A DNA stretch of 64,000 nt from Dysidea avara. Its lineage: Eukaryota > Porifera > Demospongiae > Dictyoceratida > Dysideidae. Numbering within the stretch: position 1 is the stretch's first letter; every line of letters begins with the position of its first letter. Of this stretch, positions 26,901 through 35,927 are shown in pieces. The translations under genes were made by a program, and so were the position numbers. The DNA lies in contig NC_089274.1 of NCBI RefSeq assembly GCF_963678975.1, positions 24,589,053 through 24,653,052 of the forward strand. The letters run 5' to 3'. Under the pieces are notes generated by a model. That model ran no database searches. It was not told where the DNA came from and worked only from the letters and a program-made list of their open reading frames with translations.

Positions 26901-28100
26901 ATATGGATGCCAGTAATAGATGAGGTGCTTCTTTGTAAATGAGAACGATATAATATTCACGATCTGTTTGCAGTTGCTGTGCACAAAGGATCCATCATTG
27001 TAGGCCACTGTCTAGTGCTTTATTAACCACTCCAATTAATGCAACAGCTGGCGAGAAGAATGTGTGAATTCAAATGGAATGTAGACAGACAGATAAACAG
27101 TTTTTCATCTATAGATAGATACTGTAGATAGATATATAGATAGATAGACAGATAGATATATCATACAGTACGACAGTTCATACAGTACGATAGTAGACGT
27201 GGCCCACGAATAACATCACCCAAAAACCTGCCTCAGGGATGACGATAAGGCAGTATTGGTTAGGTAAAACTAAGTTTTCAGAAATCCTTTCGGCAAGTTG
27301 CTACGGAATCTTAAAAAAATAAAATTGTTTAATGGAATTTTCTACTGACTGAATAACTGATTGACTGATACCTCAGACAAGCGTAACTTGATAACGGCCA
27401 AGGCTACGGGCTTGATTTTTTCACTGTCCGACATCGCTTTGGCCTGAGAGGTGCCTTTTGGCATACCACAGTATGTACAATGCATTCTTCGTGGACTTAC
27501 CAGTGTCCTCCTTTGTGTCCCATTCATTGTTGCTGACAGCAAAAAGTGTCGATTTGGTGGTAGCATGTGATGGCTTCCCTTCGTAAAGGAAATCGTCCGT
27601 ATATTTCATAGTGGCTTTTTTGATTGCAGAGGTGCTTTTCGAACAGTTCTTGATTCGAAATGCTGTGTAATGGGTTGAACATAGCTGACAACGAAGCGTA
27701 ATTGATCTTCACTTTTCAGATGATAATTGATATAACAGGGGCACACAGCGCCATTTTAGATGCAGTATATATGTCATAATAATTATTTACAAAAAAAATT
27801 AACAAACAAGTACACAAAAAAATTGGAATTTCAACTACGGTAGGGACCATAGCACATCAATAAAAAGTACTGAAACAAGTTGGAGTAGTCCATGACATTA
27901 AATCACAGTAAAACAATAAGAAGTGTTATATCCCTACTGTGCTCAAGATACCATAATGGAAATTCACAGTAAGGATATAACATTTCTTATTGTTTTACTG
28001 TGATTTAATATCATGCACTACTCCAGCTTGTTTCAGTACTTTTTATCGATGTGCTATGGTCCCTACTCTAATTGAAAATTCCAATTTTTTTGTGTACTTG

Positions 28101-28146
<46 letters not shown>

Positions 28147-31100
28147 CGTAGATAGATGTGAAGGATTTCCATGTTTCTTTAGCAAAAAGTTACTTACACG
28201 GCTAGCTTTGGCCTCACTGTTTAGTACTAGACTAACCCCAGGTATCATTTTAATCCTTGTTACATCACAAGTAGGATGATGTAAATTGTGGATGGACACT
28301 TCAAAAATTAGTGCTTTTCACAAGGCATGCATATTTCTAAGTCTAGATCTAGTTTTCTGGACTATGTGGGTTAAACGTAATACAACTTCTGCCATAGATA
28401 CTATAGTACATGTATGTGTGTGACATTAACTATCAACACAACAGCCCTTAAGACATGTGCACACATTTGGGAGATCAGCATGATTCTCATACAACTTCCA
28501 AAAATTATTCCTAAACATACGAAAGACACGTGCTTGGTGTGAACTGTGAATGTGCAGTGTCCCTGTAACTAATGTGTACTTATATATATATACAGAGTGT
28601 ACCTGTGTTGGTATAGCTTGTCTAGTCGATCGAGAGCCGACTTACTGACACGACGATAATCAAAACGCAACACTGTGCCAGCAAGCCCAAGACCATGAAA
28701 CTCCCGATTGTGGCTCAGTGGATCAACCTCAACAGTGTGCTCCTGTATTGGACGTTGACGTGGAATGTGACTAGGAGGATCCCTAGAGAATGTACAATAT
28801 GGTTATTGGTGAGTAGTGGTATTGAGTGCCACGAAGTGTGTGTAGTGAACAATATAACAAACATCACTAACAATCTGCCAGAAGCTCCATCAGTAAAGTC
28901 TTTTGAGTCCTCACCAAAGAAGTGATGCTCTTGAAGTTTAGGCTGTGGATGACAATGGTACAACTTGTACAAAACTAAGTAATGACTTGATTTCATTGTT
29001 TGTTATACCTGTAGGCCTAGTGGCAAGACTATATAGTAACTTCATTGTTCAACATCATACAGACACAGACGGACAGACAGACAGACAGACAGTCACACAC
29101 ACGCGCGATTTTAATGGAGTACCAATAGCACTGTGGATCAGTAACCCCCAAACCAGAAAGATACCTCAGTAAGAGATGGCACAAAATAAAATGGAGGAAA
29201 ACAGTATAAACAAATATATGCAGCATGGACAGATAGATAGACAAACTCACTACTATAGCATCAACATCATCCTCATCTGAACTTCCCTCAATCTCAAAGA
29301 AACGTTCTTTAGGCTTTGGTTGAACATGAGGAGCAGGTGGTGGCTTCTAAATGATGCACAGTAGAGAATTATTAATGCAACAAAGCCAAATATTTGTACA
29401 AGTCAACTTCATATACACATAATAATTATAAAGAGTGTTAATTTGTAAATGGCAAAAGTACGATAAAAGAAGACCATGGTCCATACACGTGCTGTACTAC
29501 TCATAGTGCACAAGCTTTAAGGGAAGAATAAAATTTGCATCTTGTGGCGCTTATGAGCTCCTGATAAAATTGATGGATTCTGTAAACTATTATACATTCA
29601 TGACCGACAACGTATCATTGCAAGAGGCACTGATACAAAATGTACTAATTCACAAAATGCTGTAAAACATTACAGACTGGATGTCCAAAGAACTCTTTGC
29701 TGGTAACCACTCATGGCTGTAACGAAAAGAATCTACTGTATGGAGTGACTATATGGGTACACTGTAGCAAATCCTCTACACAAATTAACTCAATGTACAT
29801 CACTGGACAATTTATAACACAATTGTGATATGCATACTCACCCCTTCCCAGATTCTCTGTGCAACATGTTTTATTCCACGCCACGCCAGCGTCCACACAT
29901 GAGGCTTTGGGTCGGGTGGTACAACAACCACGCTATCTGGATCACGCCCTGTCCTCCTAGCTGCACCAGGTTCTCTCTCTACTGAAACTAAGATAAGAAC
30001 AACATGGTCTATTATTACAAGTACACAAAAAAAAATTCAACTAGAATAGGGACCATAGCACATCGATAAAAAGTACTGAAACAAGCTGGAGTAGTGTATG
30101 ATATTAAATCACAGTAAAATAATAAGAAGTGTTATACCCCAACTGTGCTTCAGATATCATAATAAAAATGTACAGTAGGGATATAACACTTCTTATTGTT
30201 TTACTGTGATTTAGTATCGTGCACTACTCCAGCTTGTTTCAGTACCTTTTATCGATGTGCTATGGTCCCTACTCTAGTTGAAAATTCCAATTTTTTTTGT
30301 GTTAACTTTTTTTGTAAATAATTATTATGACTGGTGAACCCACGCATACCGCATCTGAAATGGTGCCGCGCCCCAGCTATATCAATTGTTGTCTGAAAAA
30401 ATTACGCTTCGTTGTCGGCTATGTTCAACCCAATAGAATCAAGAACTGTTCAAAAAGCACCTCAGCAATCAAAATAGCCACTATGAAAAATACGGACAAT
30501 TTGCAATATGAAGGAAAGCCATCACGTGCTACCACCAAATCGACACTTTTCGCTGTCAGCAAAGATGAATGGGACACAAAGGAGGACACTGGTAAGTCCA
30601 TGAAGAATGCATTGTATGTACTGTGGTATGCCAAAAGGCACCTCTCAGGCCGAAGTGACGTCGAACAGTGAAAAAATCAAGCCTGTAGCCTTGGCCGTTA
30701 TCGAGTTACGCTTGTCTGAAGGCATCAGTCAGTAGAAAATTCCGTTAAATAATTAAAAAAAAAAGATTCCGTAGCAATTTGTTGAAAACTTTTTGGGTCG
30801 ATCTGAAAGCTTGTTTGGGCTTAGTTTTACCTAACCAATACTGCTTCATTGTCGTCTGGGAAAAATGAGGCTGGTTTTTGGGTGCTGTTATTTCGTGGGC
30901 CACGCCTACTCCTTTGTGGTCCCTACTATACAGTACTATCGTACTGCATGATATTCTGGCTTCTTTTGGTGTGTGTCTCCAATATTGATCACCTAGCATG
31001 GCTTTCAGCCAGGCCCTGTGGCTACTGGCCACCTGGATACAAACCAAAATGAAATATGGCTTTTGCTTCTCACAGATCCCATTTGACTTATTTATTTTTT

Positions 31101-33846
31101 ATTTATTAAGAATTTACAGCACAAGTACTGCAGGTCTGTAGGACAACTGGTCCAACAGCCTGTTTAAAGTTGTTACATAAAGTATGTTTGAAAAGGTGGA
31201 GAAAGGAGAAAAAAACATGACTGGACCTAAGCAGCCTTGAACCTACAGCAATCTGATCAATGCTCGAACACTTACAGGAGTCTGCCAGGAGGTCAGGATG
31301 TTTTCTCCTTGTTAATTTCAAGTACATATATCCATAGGAACTCTATAGAGAGTGACTTATTATCTCAAAGTACTCCATGAGGAACCAAATGGACATTTCT
31401 TTTATTAGGTTATTATATTTCCTTAGGAAGTGGTGAACTGCAGGGCAAGCCATTAATATACATATATACTTCCCTGCCAAAATGACCTCAGATAAAAACT
31501 AGATTTATGCTAAAAACACTGTGGGACAAACTAATGTGTAAGACTTGCTAGATGCACATGCAGCTAGCTATAGGATCAGTACCTAATACTTGAATTGGAT
31601 GATATTTTAACAAAGACCACTGTATGTCACTGTCAAAAGGAATCAACACTCACACTCCAGTATTATAAAATGACACCACAGCTATCAGTATGCTGTGTAC
31701 AATACCACTGTGGCATGTCAGTTCACCTTTTATTAAATATTAACTCCTAGCTACATCTCTAATGGTGATAGAGAACTGTTGATTGGTGCTGATAAAGTCA
31801 AGCATTTATTTTGGGGACAGACTGAGGTGTTACTTACCACAGTTTTTGGAAACAGTAGCATTACTGATGATTTACTACATCGTCACCCCATCTATAGCTA
31901 CAAAAGTCTTTGAGATCTTTCACAAATGTATTATAAACAATGTTTACCAAACAGTGGCTGAATTGTTTAGCAGCAGATTAATAACTCTTTAAAAATAACA
32001 TTCATTGATAGAATAAATCATCTACTGTGCAGTCATGTCCACAAGTATACACTTGGAAAGGAGACCACTATTATAGAATGTTCGTCTATGAAAATAATGA
32101 AACATGTGTTTAGTACGCAAGCTCTCTATATAGGCACATCAGCATGCTCTTATAGAAGTAACTCATAGCTATTTTACATTTCAGTGACCTGAGACAGTGA
32201 AACACTCACTACTATAATTTGGTGCTAGAGAATTTGTCAACCTAGGTTACTACTAGAGGAGTTGATGACATACATATTATTCCTAATCAAAACTTGTGGC
32301 TTGTCAAAACAATGTCAACAGCAGAAAAATTAAACTCCTCAAACACATGAAATACCCACCACAGGATAGTCACATGATAAAACTCTATAGTGTAATGGTG
32401 TTTGTGATTGTGAAGCCAAACACAGTACCTTGTAGTGTTCTCTATAGCAACTAGTCCATACAGAACTCCTATCAGTTACTAATAATGTACACACAACCAA
32501 AGTAGGGATCCTCACCAAATCAGGGTAATTGATACTAATATAATATGAAGCCCTGTTCTAACTGCTAAGGTACTGTATTTACTTGGTTAAATTCCACACC
32601 TTTAATAGTCGCCGCACTTCACAATTGATTGTGAAAATAATGGCTTAAACATCGTTCATGAGTATCAAGTGGTGGTCGAGTTTGAATAGTTGCCGCATTG
32701 ATTTTTGGAACTAAGGTAATAAACGCCACGGCCTTTAACCAACGCCACGGCCTTTAACCAACGCCACGGCCTTTAACCAACGCCACGGCCTTTAACCAAC
32801 GCCACGGCCTTTAACCAACGCCACGGCCTTTAACCAACGGTATACAGATTATTTTAAAGTAATTTACCCTATATACTAGAGGTTATGTATGTGGGTGGAG
32901 TGTGGTAATTTAAGAAAATTATTTATTGCTCTTATGTACTCATTTACAAATCCTAAAACTTCAACGAGGCAGTGTTAGCTACTAACCTCTTCCTGCTCGT
33001 TGACGAGGTTGGGGTACCAACTGGTTTCTTGTTCTTAGCCTGCGGAGTCGTCTTTGACGCGCTTCCCACTTGAGCCGATCATCTTCAGTTTCTGTTGACT
33101 CAATACCAAATAACCACTCCAGACCCCTGTAGAATGTGAACAAAGGGTGGACCATTGCTTTTACACAAGCTCTCTCTCTCTCACACACACACATACACAC
33201 ACGCACGTACACAGAGTCTTAATCACAGGGTTTCAACATACAGTAGATGTGTAAAGGCATCCATTTTAACACTATGATGATATAGTCTCATGCCCAGATT
33301 TGAGGTGTGGCGCTTATAAGCCACCTCCAACAAAATAGGATCTGGGCATGACAATAAATAATATTTACTCTCCACACGGTGTAGGCATCCATCTGGAGTC
33401 CTGGTGATGACAAATACCAAATCTTTTATACAAATCTTTAACAATCACAATTGAATGACTCCCAACTGAATACAACTTGTTAGCTAGTGTATACAAGGCG
33501 TTGATAGCAAGCTTGTAAAAAGGTCTAGAGCTTTTTGCAGAGCTACTGACTATAAACTAGTAGTTGAATCATGTCACATTTCAAATAGCCCTAGAAAAAT
33601 AGGGTCATCCACGATCAAGATTTATGGTATCAATCATTGGACTCGTTGTGCTCACTTAAAACACTTCAGTTATCCAGTCACACAAGAGGACAATGAGGTC
33701 AGTATGTACCTTACTGTAGTCTTTCCCGTGTAGCGAAGGGCACGTCCACCTTGATCGCGGATCGAGCGCCTTGTAGAGCTGTTTCTCCTCGGGAATCCTT
33801 CGCTAGCGTCATCCGCGAATGCTTCATCTTCTTTGCTGCTTGCCAT
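6176..33846 (-). CDS. iRhom gene 1 (inactive rhomboid family protein), complete, 15 exons
   Basis: Exons (minus): 33846-33710, 33126-32987, 29987-29842, 29346-29251, 28942-28872, 28782-28603, 21977-21866, 21659-21585, 21530-21366, 21015-20942, 20879-20816, 18823-18647, 9688-9588, 7710-7557, 6643-6176. All junctions are GT-AG and the total is exactly 720 codons with stop. The cytosolic N-terminus has the iRhom EWLFG...KWEARQR motif. A first membrane segment ([17 protein letters not shown], about residue 258) is followed by the cysteine-rich luminal iRhom homology domain, with [20 protein letters not shown] and GRPCCIG blocks. The membrane core follows, with [15 protein letters not shown]. The protease site reads GPAGS (about residues 566-570) where active rhomboids have GxSG, while the second-site histidine remains (DNFAHLGG, about H620). 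Loss of the serine makes it a pseudoprotease. Family role: trafficking of ADAM17 and EGF-like clients in the secretory pathway. The gene spans about 28 kb because its introns are full of repeats. The start codon is the first ATG of the exon that gives the correct phase. Confidence 0.92.
6890..7345. repeat. Interspersed repeat, copy 1 (sister at 50,540-51,015)
   Basis: This lies in the last intron of iRhom gene 1. It shares with 50,540-51,015 the blocks 'gaaaacacttacaggtg', 'ggaggccaaac(a/g)aagcag' and 'ccattttatgccaca'. Both begin near a 'gtactgttta' motif. No coding frame was found. The order of blocks is the same in both copies, so they are one repeat family. Confidence 0.6.
7901..9018 (+). 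mobile_element. Hairpin-ended repeat family, copy A
   Basis: The left end is TATCATACAGTACGATAGTA followed by 'gaccacaaaggagtaggcgtg'. The body contains a minus-strand frame with [20 protein letters not shown], also conserved in copies C and D. The right end is a long imperfect palindrome (8748-9016), with arms of about 120 bp running from 'ttggaattttcaactagagt' to its mirror. Copy A also holds an internal direct duplication of about 150 bp (8390-8530 repeated at 8545-8680). Sister copies: C (27,161-28,092) and, reversed, D (30,019-30,955). No known transposase domain was recognised. Confidence 0.7.
9019..9062. repeat. (GT)n microsatellite
   Basis: Interrupted GT repeat immediately after the palindrome of hairpin-ended copy A. 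Confidence 0.9.
9783..10701. mobile_element. Inverted-repeat element related to the hairpin-ended family, copy B
   Basis: The left end ATCATACAGTACAACAATAC, then TTAGGGATCATGAAGGTTTG, is mirrored at 10,660-10,701 (caaaccttcatgatccctaa, then cagcactactgtacttgat). The terminal repeat is therefore about 45 bp with mismatches. The interior shares with copies A, C and D the 'cagtattggttaggtaaaac'-like block and the segment around 'tgtgtcccattcatctttgc', but it lacks their long palindrome. It probably represents another arrangement of the same family. Confidence 0.6.
10850..11378. mobile_element. Arm-core-arm hairpin element, copy 1
   Basis: Left arm 10864-10905 and right arm 10960-11002 are inverted copies (GTTAGACACC...TTTAGTAACCC). 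They enclose a core with CGAGCGTAGCGAGGGCGCTA (10930-10949). A third, iterated copy of part of the arm ('gtgactaagtgatttagtaaa') lies at 11286-11352. The body is bounded by 'tagactatggt' (near 11010) and its inverse 'accatagtcta' (near 11365-11375). The core matches 55,647-55,700, but the arms do not. No coding content was seen. Confidence 0.6.
11381..13068. mobile_element. TA-flanked element with perfect 24-bp terminal inverted repeats
   Basis: CCGTATGGCTCCAAATTTTC (11381 onward, continuing GTAG) is repeated exactly in inverse at the right end (ctacgaaaatttggagccat, then acgg to 13068). Both ends are flanked by TA, as in Tc1/mariner-type insertions. Ends are rich in 'ttttcgtaa' subterminal repeats. 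The interior (about 1.7 kb) holds an ATAA microsatellite (11776-11806) and no recognisable transposase. Shorter relatives with CCGYAYACCC-like ends occur at 24,583. Confidence 0.75.
13490..13612. repeat. Short palindrome
   Basis: 'gggattttactgatatatac' at about 13510 is inverted as 'gtatatatcagcaaaatccc' near 13590, with a spacer of about 40 bp. It probably is a small foldback element. No gene. Confidence 0.6.
13708..14034. mobile_element. hAT-like MITE
   Basis: Ends CAGGGGCGGATCCTCCAG and ...CCTGGATCCACCACTG are inverted. An 'aatag' pair flanks the element. The interior carries 'ctgctctattagagtacctc', the internal motif common to the elements at 1,205, 35,375 and 62,120. A poly(A) run sits at 13771-13789. 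Confidence 0.6.
14458..16100 (+). CDS. DIRS-like retroelement ORF1 (gag-like), two exons
   Basis: Exon 1 (14458-14866) encodes a Ser/Thr/Lys/Arg-rich basic N-terminus. Its frame is destroyed by a TA microsatellite right after DEFG. A canonical donor (g|gtgagc at 14867) and acceptor (cctccttag|cc ending 15282) restore the frame exactly. Exon 2 (15283-16100) gives 408 residues in total, including [13 protein letters not shown] and a Cys/His cluster (C-x-N-W...[20 protein letters not shown]) resembling a gag zinc finger. An in-frame ATG also exists at 14395. The gag-like role is inferred from position before the RT and from the Cys/His motif. It lies in an iRhom gene 1 intron on the opposite strand. 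Confidence 0.7.
16323..17519 (+). CDS. DIRS-like reverse transcriptase, truncated
   Basis: The frame is open from just after a TAA at 16320-16322 without a convincing ATG. RT blocks are clear: [56 protein letters not shown], the catalytic YLDDFL, and FLGITLD. Spacing and sequence resemble DIRS/Ngaro-type elements, not LINEs. After [14 protein letters not shown] and [11 protein letters not shown] the frame jumps to unrelated residues and stops. An RNase H domain is absent. The same DNA, one frame over, becomes the tyrosine recombinase, so RNase H and the recombinase N-terminus were probably deleted. The copy is non-autonomous or dead. Confidence 0.85.
   Translation, partial: HRSFLATFSRENVIRIHLKDICSPYQEWVPAWTAYLSDSAANIKVPQEATAITTPLIPKNWALLLSSHPNQELAQFFITGISHGFRIGFKKPPKPLKSAKRNLECALHHPDIVTQYLADEIAQHRIAGPFKRHVIPEAHISRFGVIPKNHQPDKWRLIIDLSHPAGRSINDGISKKLCSLTYITVDSAIQYIQQLGQGTLLAKIDIKSAFRLLPVHPCDRHLLAMDWNRDIYIDTCLRFGLRSAPKLFNVLADLLSWILTQKQISPVLHYLDDFLTLGPPGSSTCTHNLSIIKEICSTLGIPLALEKVEGPSHCLTFLGITLDTKRMEARLPKDKLQRIRKLLATWLSKKSATKREILSLVGLLQHATKVVKPGRNMLSCFLRLLAGQRIYNSQCKFI
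17470..17991 (+). CDS. DIRS-like tyrosine recombinase, C-terminal part
   Basis: The frame begins at FLRVSEFT, a conserved block that in DIRS recombinases follows a longer N-terminal domain. The catalytic region has HSFRIG (H-x-x-R) at about 17826-17845 and [13 protein letters not shown], with the W and the candidate nucleophile tyrosine. The upstream arginine and N-terminal domain are missing or incomplete because of the deletion fused to the RT. These enzymes integrate circular cDNA without an integrase. It has no start codon of its own here. Confidence 0.85.
   Translation, partial: GFLRVSEFTIPSANSYDSSCHLSFRDITTDSRDNPRLMKIFIKQSKSDPFRRGVNIYLGATDSVICPVKAILPYLAMRGGQAGPLYMTQEGHGLTRQMFSSKLNSLLITLKLDQKHYNTHSFRIGVATSAVQAKIPDSHIKMLGRWQSNAYQSYIKTPPSELAKLTKKLATSL
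17992..18420. other. Non-coding 3' part of the DIRS-like element
   Basis: No frame is seen. It contains a small perfect hairpin with GGAATTCGGAG (from about 18268) and CTCCGAATTCC. A wider imperfect pair, 'tacttgggtgaaagg' and 'ccttacccaagta', surrounds it. These may be the terminal repeats that DIRS elements use for circle formation, but no matching 5' copy was located. Confidence 0.35.
18824..20815. other. iRhom gene 1 intron, nothing recognised
   Basis: No exon, repeat or conserved frame could be supported between exons 11 and 12 of iRhom gene 1. Short frames near 19,900-20,140 have no family resemblance. Confidence 0.5.
22131..22730. mobile_element. pogo/Tigger-like MITE with nested relatives
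   Basis: CAGTGAACCCCTCATAACGG at the left is mirrored by 'ccgtcttagaggggttccac' ending CTG. TA flanks both ends (22129-22130 and 22731-22732). Inside are further 'cggacac' and 'gaggttccactgta' termini (22,313-22,335 and about 22,556-22,572), suggesting nested insertions. A poly(C) run lies just left at 22,090-22,110. Confidence 0.7.
24583..25102. mobile_element. Inverted-repeat element with CCGYAYACCC ends
   Basis: CCGCACACCCAGAAATTCTT at the left is mirrored by 'ggaaatttctgggtatacgg' at the right, with mismatches. The left flank is TA. 'ttcatg' and 'ttttac/atttcacgg' subterminal repeats recur. It probably is related to the larger element at 11,381. No coding content. Confidence 0.6.
25683..26553. 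repeat. 13-bp minisatellite, 67 uninterrupted copies
   Basis: Unit GCCTGTAACATTG is repeated exactly 67 times (871 bp), with no variant seen in any unit. It sits in intron 6 of iRhom gene 1. On the minus strand every frame is open and reads the same 13-residue unit ([13 protein letters not shown]). The plus strand has a TAA in each unit. The absence of sequence drift indicates recent expansion or active homogenisation. It is treated as non-coding because the gene's splice junctions pass it by. Confidence 0.97.
27095..27160. repeat. (GATA)n-type microsatellite
   Basis: Imperfect 'gatagatagata' tract abutting the start of hairpin-ended copy C. A second GATA/GACA tract follows the same copy at 28,101-28,147, and a GACA tract lies at 29,068-29,090. 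Confidence 0.85.
27161..28092 (+). mobile_element. Hairpin-ended repeat family, copy C
   Basis: Same layout as copy A: 'tcatacagtacga' start, 'cagtattggttaggtaaaac', and a minus-strand frame with [20 protein letters not shown] and [11 protein letters not shown]. It closes with the long palindrome (about 27,808-28,092), whose arms begin 'caagtacacaaaaaaattgg' and end in the mirror. GATA tracts flank both sides. Confidence 0.7.
30019..30955 (-). mobile_element. Hairpin-ended repeat family, copy D (reversed)
   Basis: The palindrome (30,019-30,300) comes first. It is followed by the body, with a plus-strand frame of 114 codons (30,327-30,671) including [20 protein letters not shown] and [11 protein letters not shown], and by the 'gtagtagggaccacaaagg'-type end at 30,955. 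This is the longest intact version of the frame found in copies A and C. Its function is unknown and no family is recognised. Confidence 0.7.
31085..31330 (-). mobile_element. Possible LINE 3' remnant
   Basis: On the minus strand a short open frame (31,327-31,106) is followed by a 3' tail of ATAAAT-like repeats (plus strand 'tttatttattttttatttat'). The shape fits a LINE or SINE 3' end; no RT motif is visible, so the call is weak. Confidence 0.3.
31331..32700. other. iRhom gene 1 intron, nothing recognised
   Basis: AT-rich sequence between iRhom gene 1 exons 2 and 3 with no supported exon or repeat. Confidence 0.5.
32722..32835. repeat. 19-bp minisatellite, 6 copies
   Basis: Unit AACGCCACGGCCTTTAACC is repeated six times without change, in the second intron of iRhom gene 1. 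Confidence 0.95.
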
Positions 33847-34243
33847 TGTCTATTCCAAACTAGGCTTCTTAACTTCAACACCTACTGGCGTCTGTTTTGG
33901 TCAGCATAAAAAATTGCGGTAATCGAAAATAATTTCATATATCTTCGATAGTCAACTATTGCAGCTCAATATTCACCTATTGCTTTTAAAAACACTGCTA
34001 AACTTGCTTTTATATGAGTGTGGAAATCTTGAGTCGCAGACTGCAACCTGTGACACGTAGATCTACCGGTAGGTACTGTACTACACACAACGTGAAATCG
34101 TGTATTTAGCAAGCTAACTGATCTCGTGATACTGTGGTGCGTGCACGTGCGCTACCTTAAGTTTAGGCTACCATAGATAATGTCAGGAACCATAGGCTAC
34201 ATTGCATGACTGAAGCATAGCAAGGTTCCCGAGCATATTATTT
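33847..34243. promoter_or_regulatory. Divergent promoter region between iRhom gene 1 and the 34.2-kb gene
   Basis: This 397-bp gap separates the ATG of iRhom gene 1 (minus, 33846) from the ATG at 34244 (plus). Both transcripts must start within or close to it. It is less repeat-laden than its surroundings. No individual promoter element is claimed. Confidence 0.5.
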
Positions 34244-35374
34244 ATGGCTGAAAGCATGGCTACACCATGGCGTGAAGTGGTGGAACCAGCAGAGTGGCGC
34301 AGGGATGTGTGCTCAAGGTGTTCCTAAATTCTCCCTTGTGTAGGTGTCCTGTTCATGCATTTGTTGGGGAAGTCATGAAAGGTCAGTAATATAATTCAGC
34401 TTAGATGTTCACGTTGTATAGTGGTACCGGTATTCAAAATCTGCTTATTTAGTAGTATAATTGAAAGTACTATATCTTGTAGCCCCTATAAATGTACCAA
34501 AATAGCACCTGCAGAGGTGCTAGCTACCACATTCCATGCAAATTCCACATACAGAAATTACACAAGAGAGGAGGAATGGGGTGCACAGCTAGCTATCTAA
34601 TGTTCATTTATCCTAGTGTATGTAGCTATTCTGTGAGCAAAGATGAAATCTAGCCGCCACTTGTTTTCTTAGTTTGGACTACTATATGATAACAATTTTG
34701 ACTGAAACTTTATTGGCATATATAGCTATATATTGTGAATCAGGAATAGGGAGAGGGGCAGAGGGGCCTCACTTTGAAGAGTGGAGGGGCCGCAGTATCC
34801 CTCACTTTTCCAATGTCCAGAAGCTAAAGTGTAGTAACCATTGTACTCTTTTTTGATTTAGTAGAATTTGTATTAAAGATTGTGCAAGATTGGATTACTA
34901 CATGAATCAGTATTTTGGGATCAAGTAGCAGATTGAATAAATTACAAACTAGAACCAACTTATATGTTAAAGAATTAGAGTAGTTAGGTGACTGCTCTGT
35001 TTGATCTCGTGCACTGAAACTTTTGAATGTTATTATTATTATTAAAGATAATACTAAATGCAACTGCAGCCAGCGATATCCTGCTTATTGTTTCAAAAAC
35101 TTATTTAGCTACATCCCCTCAATTGCAATAATTATACAAATAGAAGGCATATACACTGGTAACATAAGATGCGGCCAGTGTTGCCTGTGTTGCATTCAGA
35201 TTAATGAAGCATTTAAACACAATTTTTGTGGCTAAACTGGTGCTATATTTAGTCAAGAGAATTTATTTTAATTATTTTATGGTTCTGTATATACATGAAA
35301 AGGTACAAATTTTGACCTCAAGCTATTGTTATGGCAGGCTATTTGGCATGATGAGACAGCAGTGCACAGGTAAA

Positions 35375-35679
35375 CAGGGGCGTACGCAGGAATTTTGAAA
35401 AGGGGTTTCCACTACAGTTCGGTGACTGTTATATTAGAGTATTTTTATATTATCTGACTGCTCTATTAGAGTATCTCGATCTTTTCACTAAAGTCATATT
35501 AATTCAGAACAATGCTATAAGTGTTGCTGTCATATTAGAAACTATTATTTAACTAAGATAGAATGTGTCCTGTTCCAGATTCTGGAAACCTGAAGTTTCA
35601 ATTTCTTAATATTTCAAGTAGTGTGTAAAATCCAATGGGGTTTCCTGAAACCCCTGGAACCTCCCTTGGTACGCCCTGG
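35375..35679. mobile_element. hAT-like MITE
   Basis: CAGGGGCGTACGCAGGAATT at the left is mirrored by 'ccttggtacgccctgg' at the right. The interior has 'ctgctctattagagtatctc', the motif shared with the elements at 1,205, 13,708 and 62,120. It lies in intron 2 of the probable pseudogene. Confidence 0.6.
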
Positions 35680-35878
35680 TAAAGAAGCTCAATTCTATCT
35701 CACATGCTGGTTTTTCATTGGATATAGAGTTGTAATGAAATCATTTTGGAGAGAATAGTTAAGTGTTCTATTAGAGTATTTCAACTACTACTTTACATCA
35801 AAAGATTCACATGTACATACATTTGTACAGAAATAAGAACATAATCACGTAAGAAATATACATTAGATAATGTTCAAT

Positions 35879-35880
35879 AA

Positions 35881-35927
<47 letters not shown>

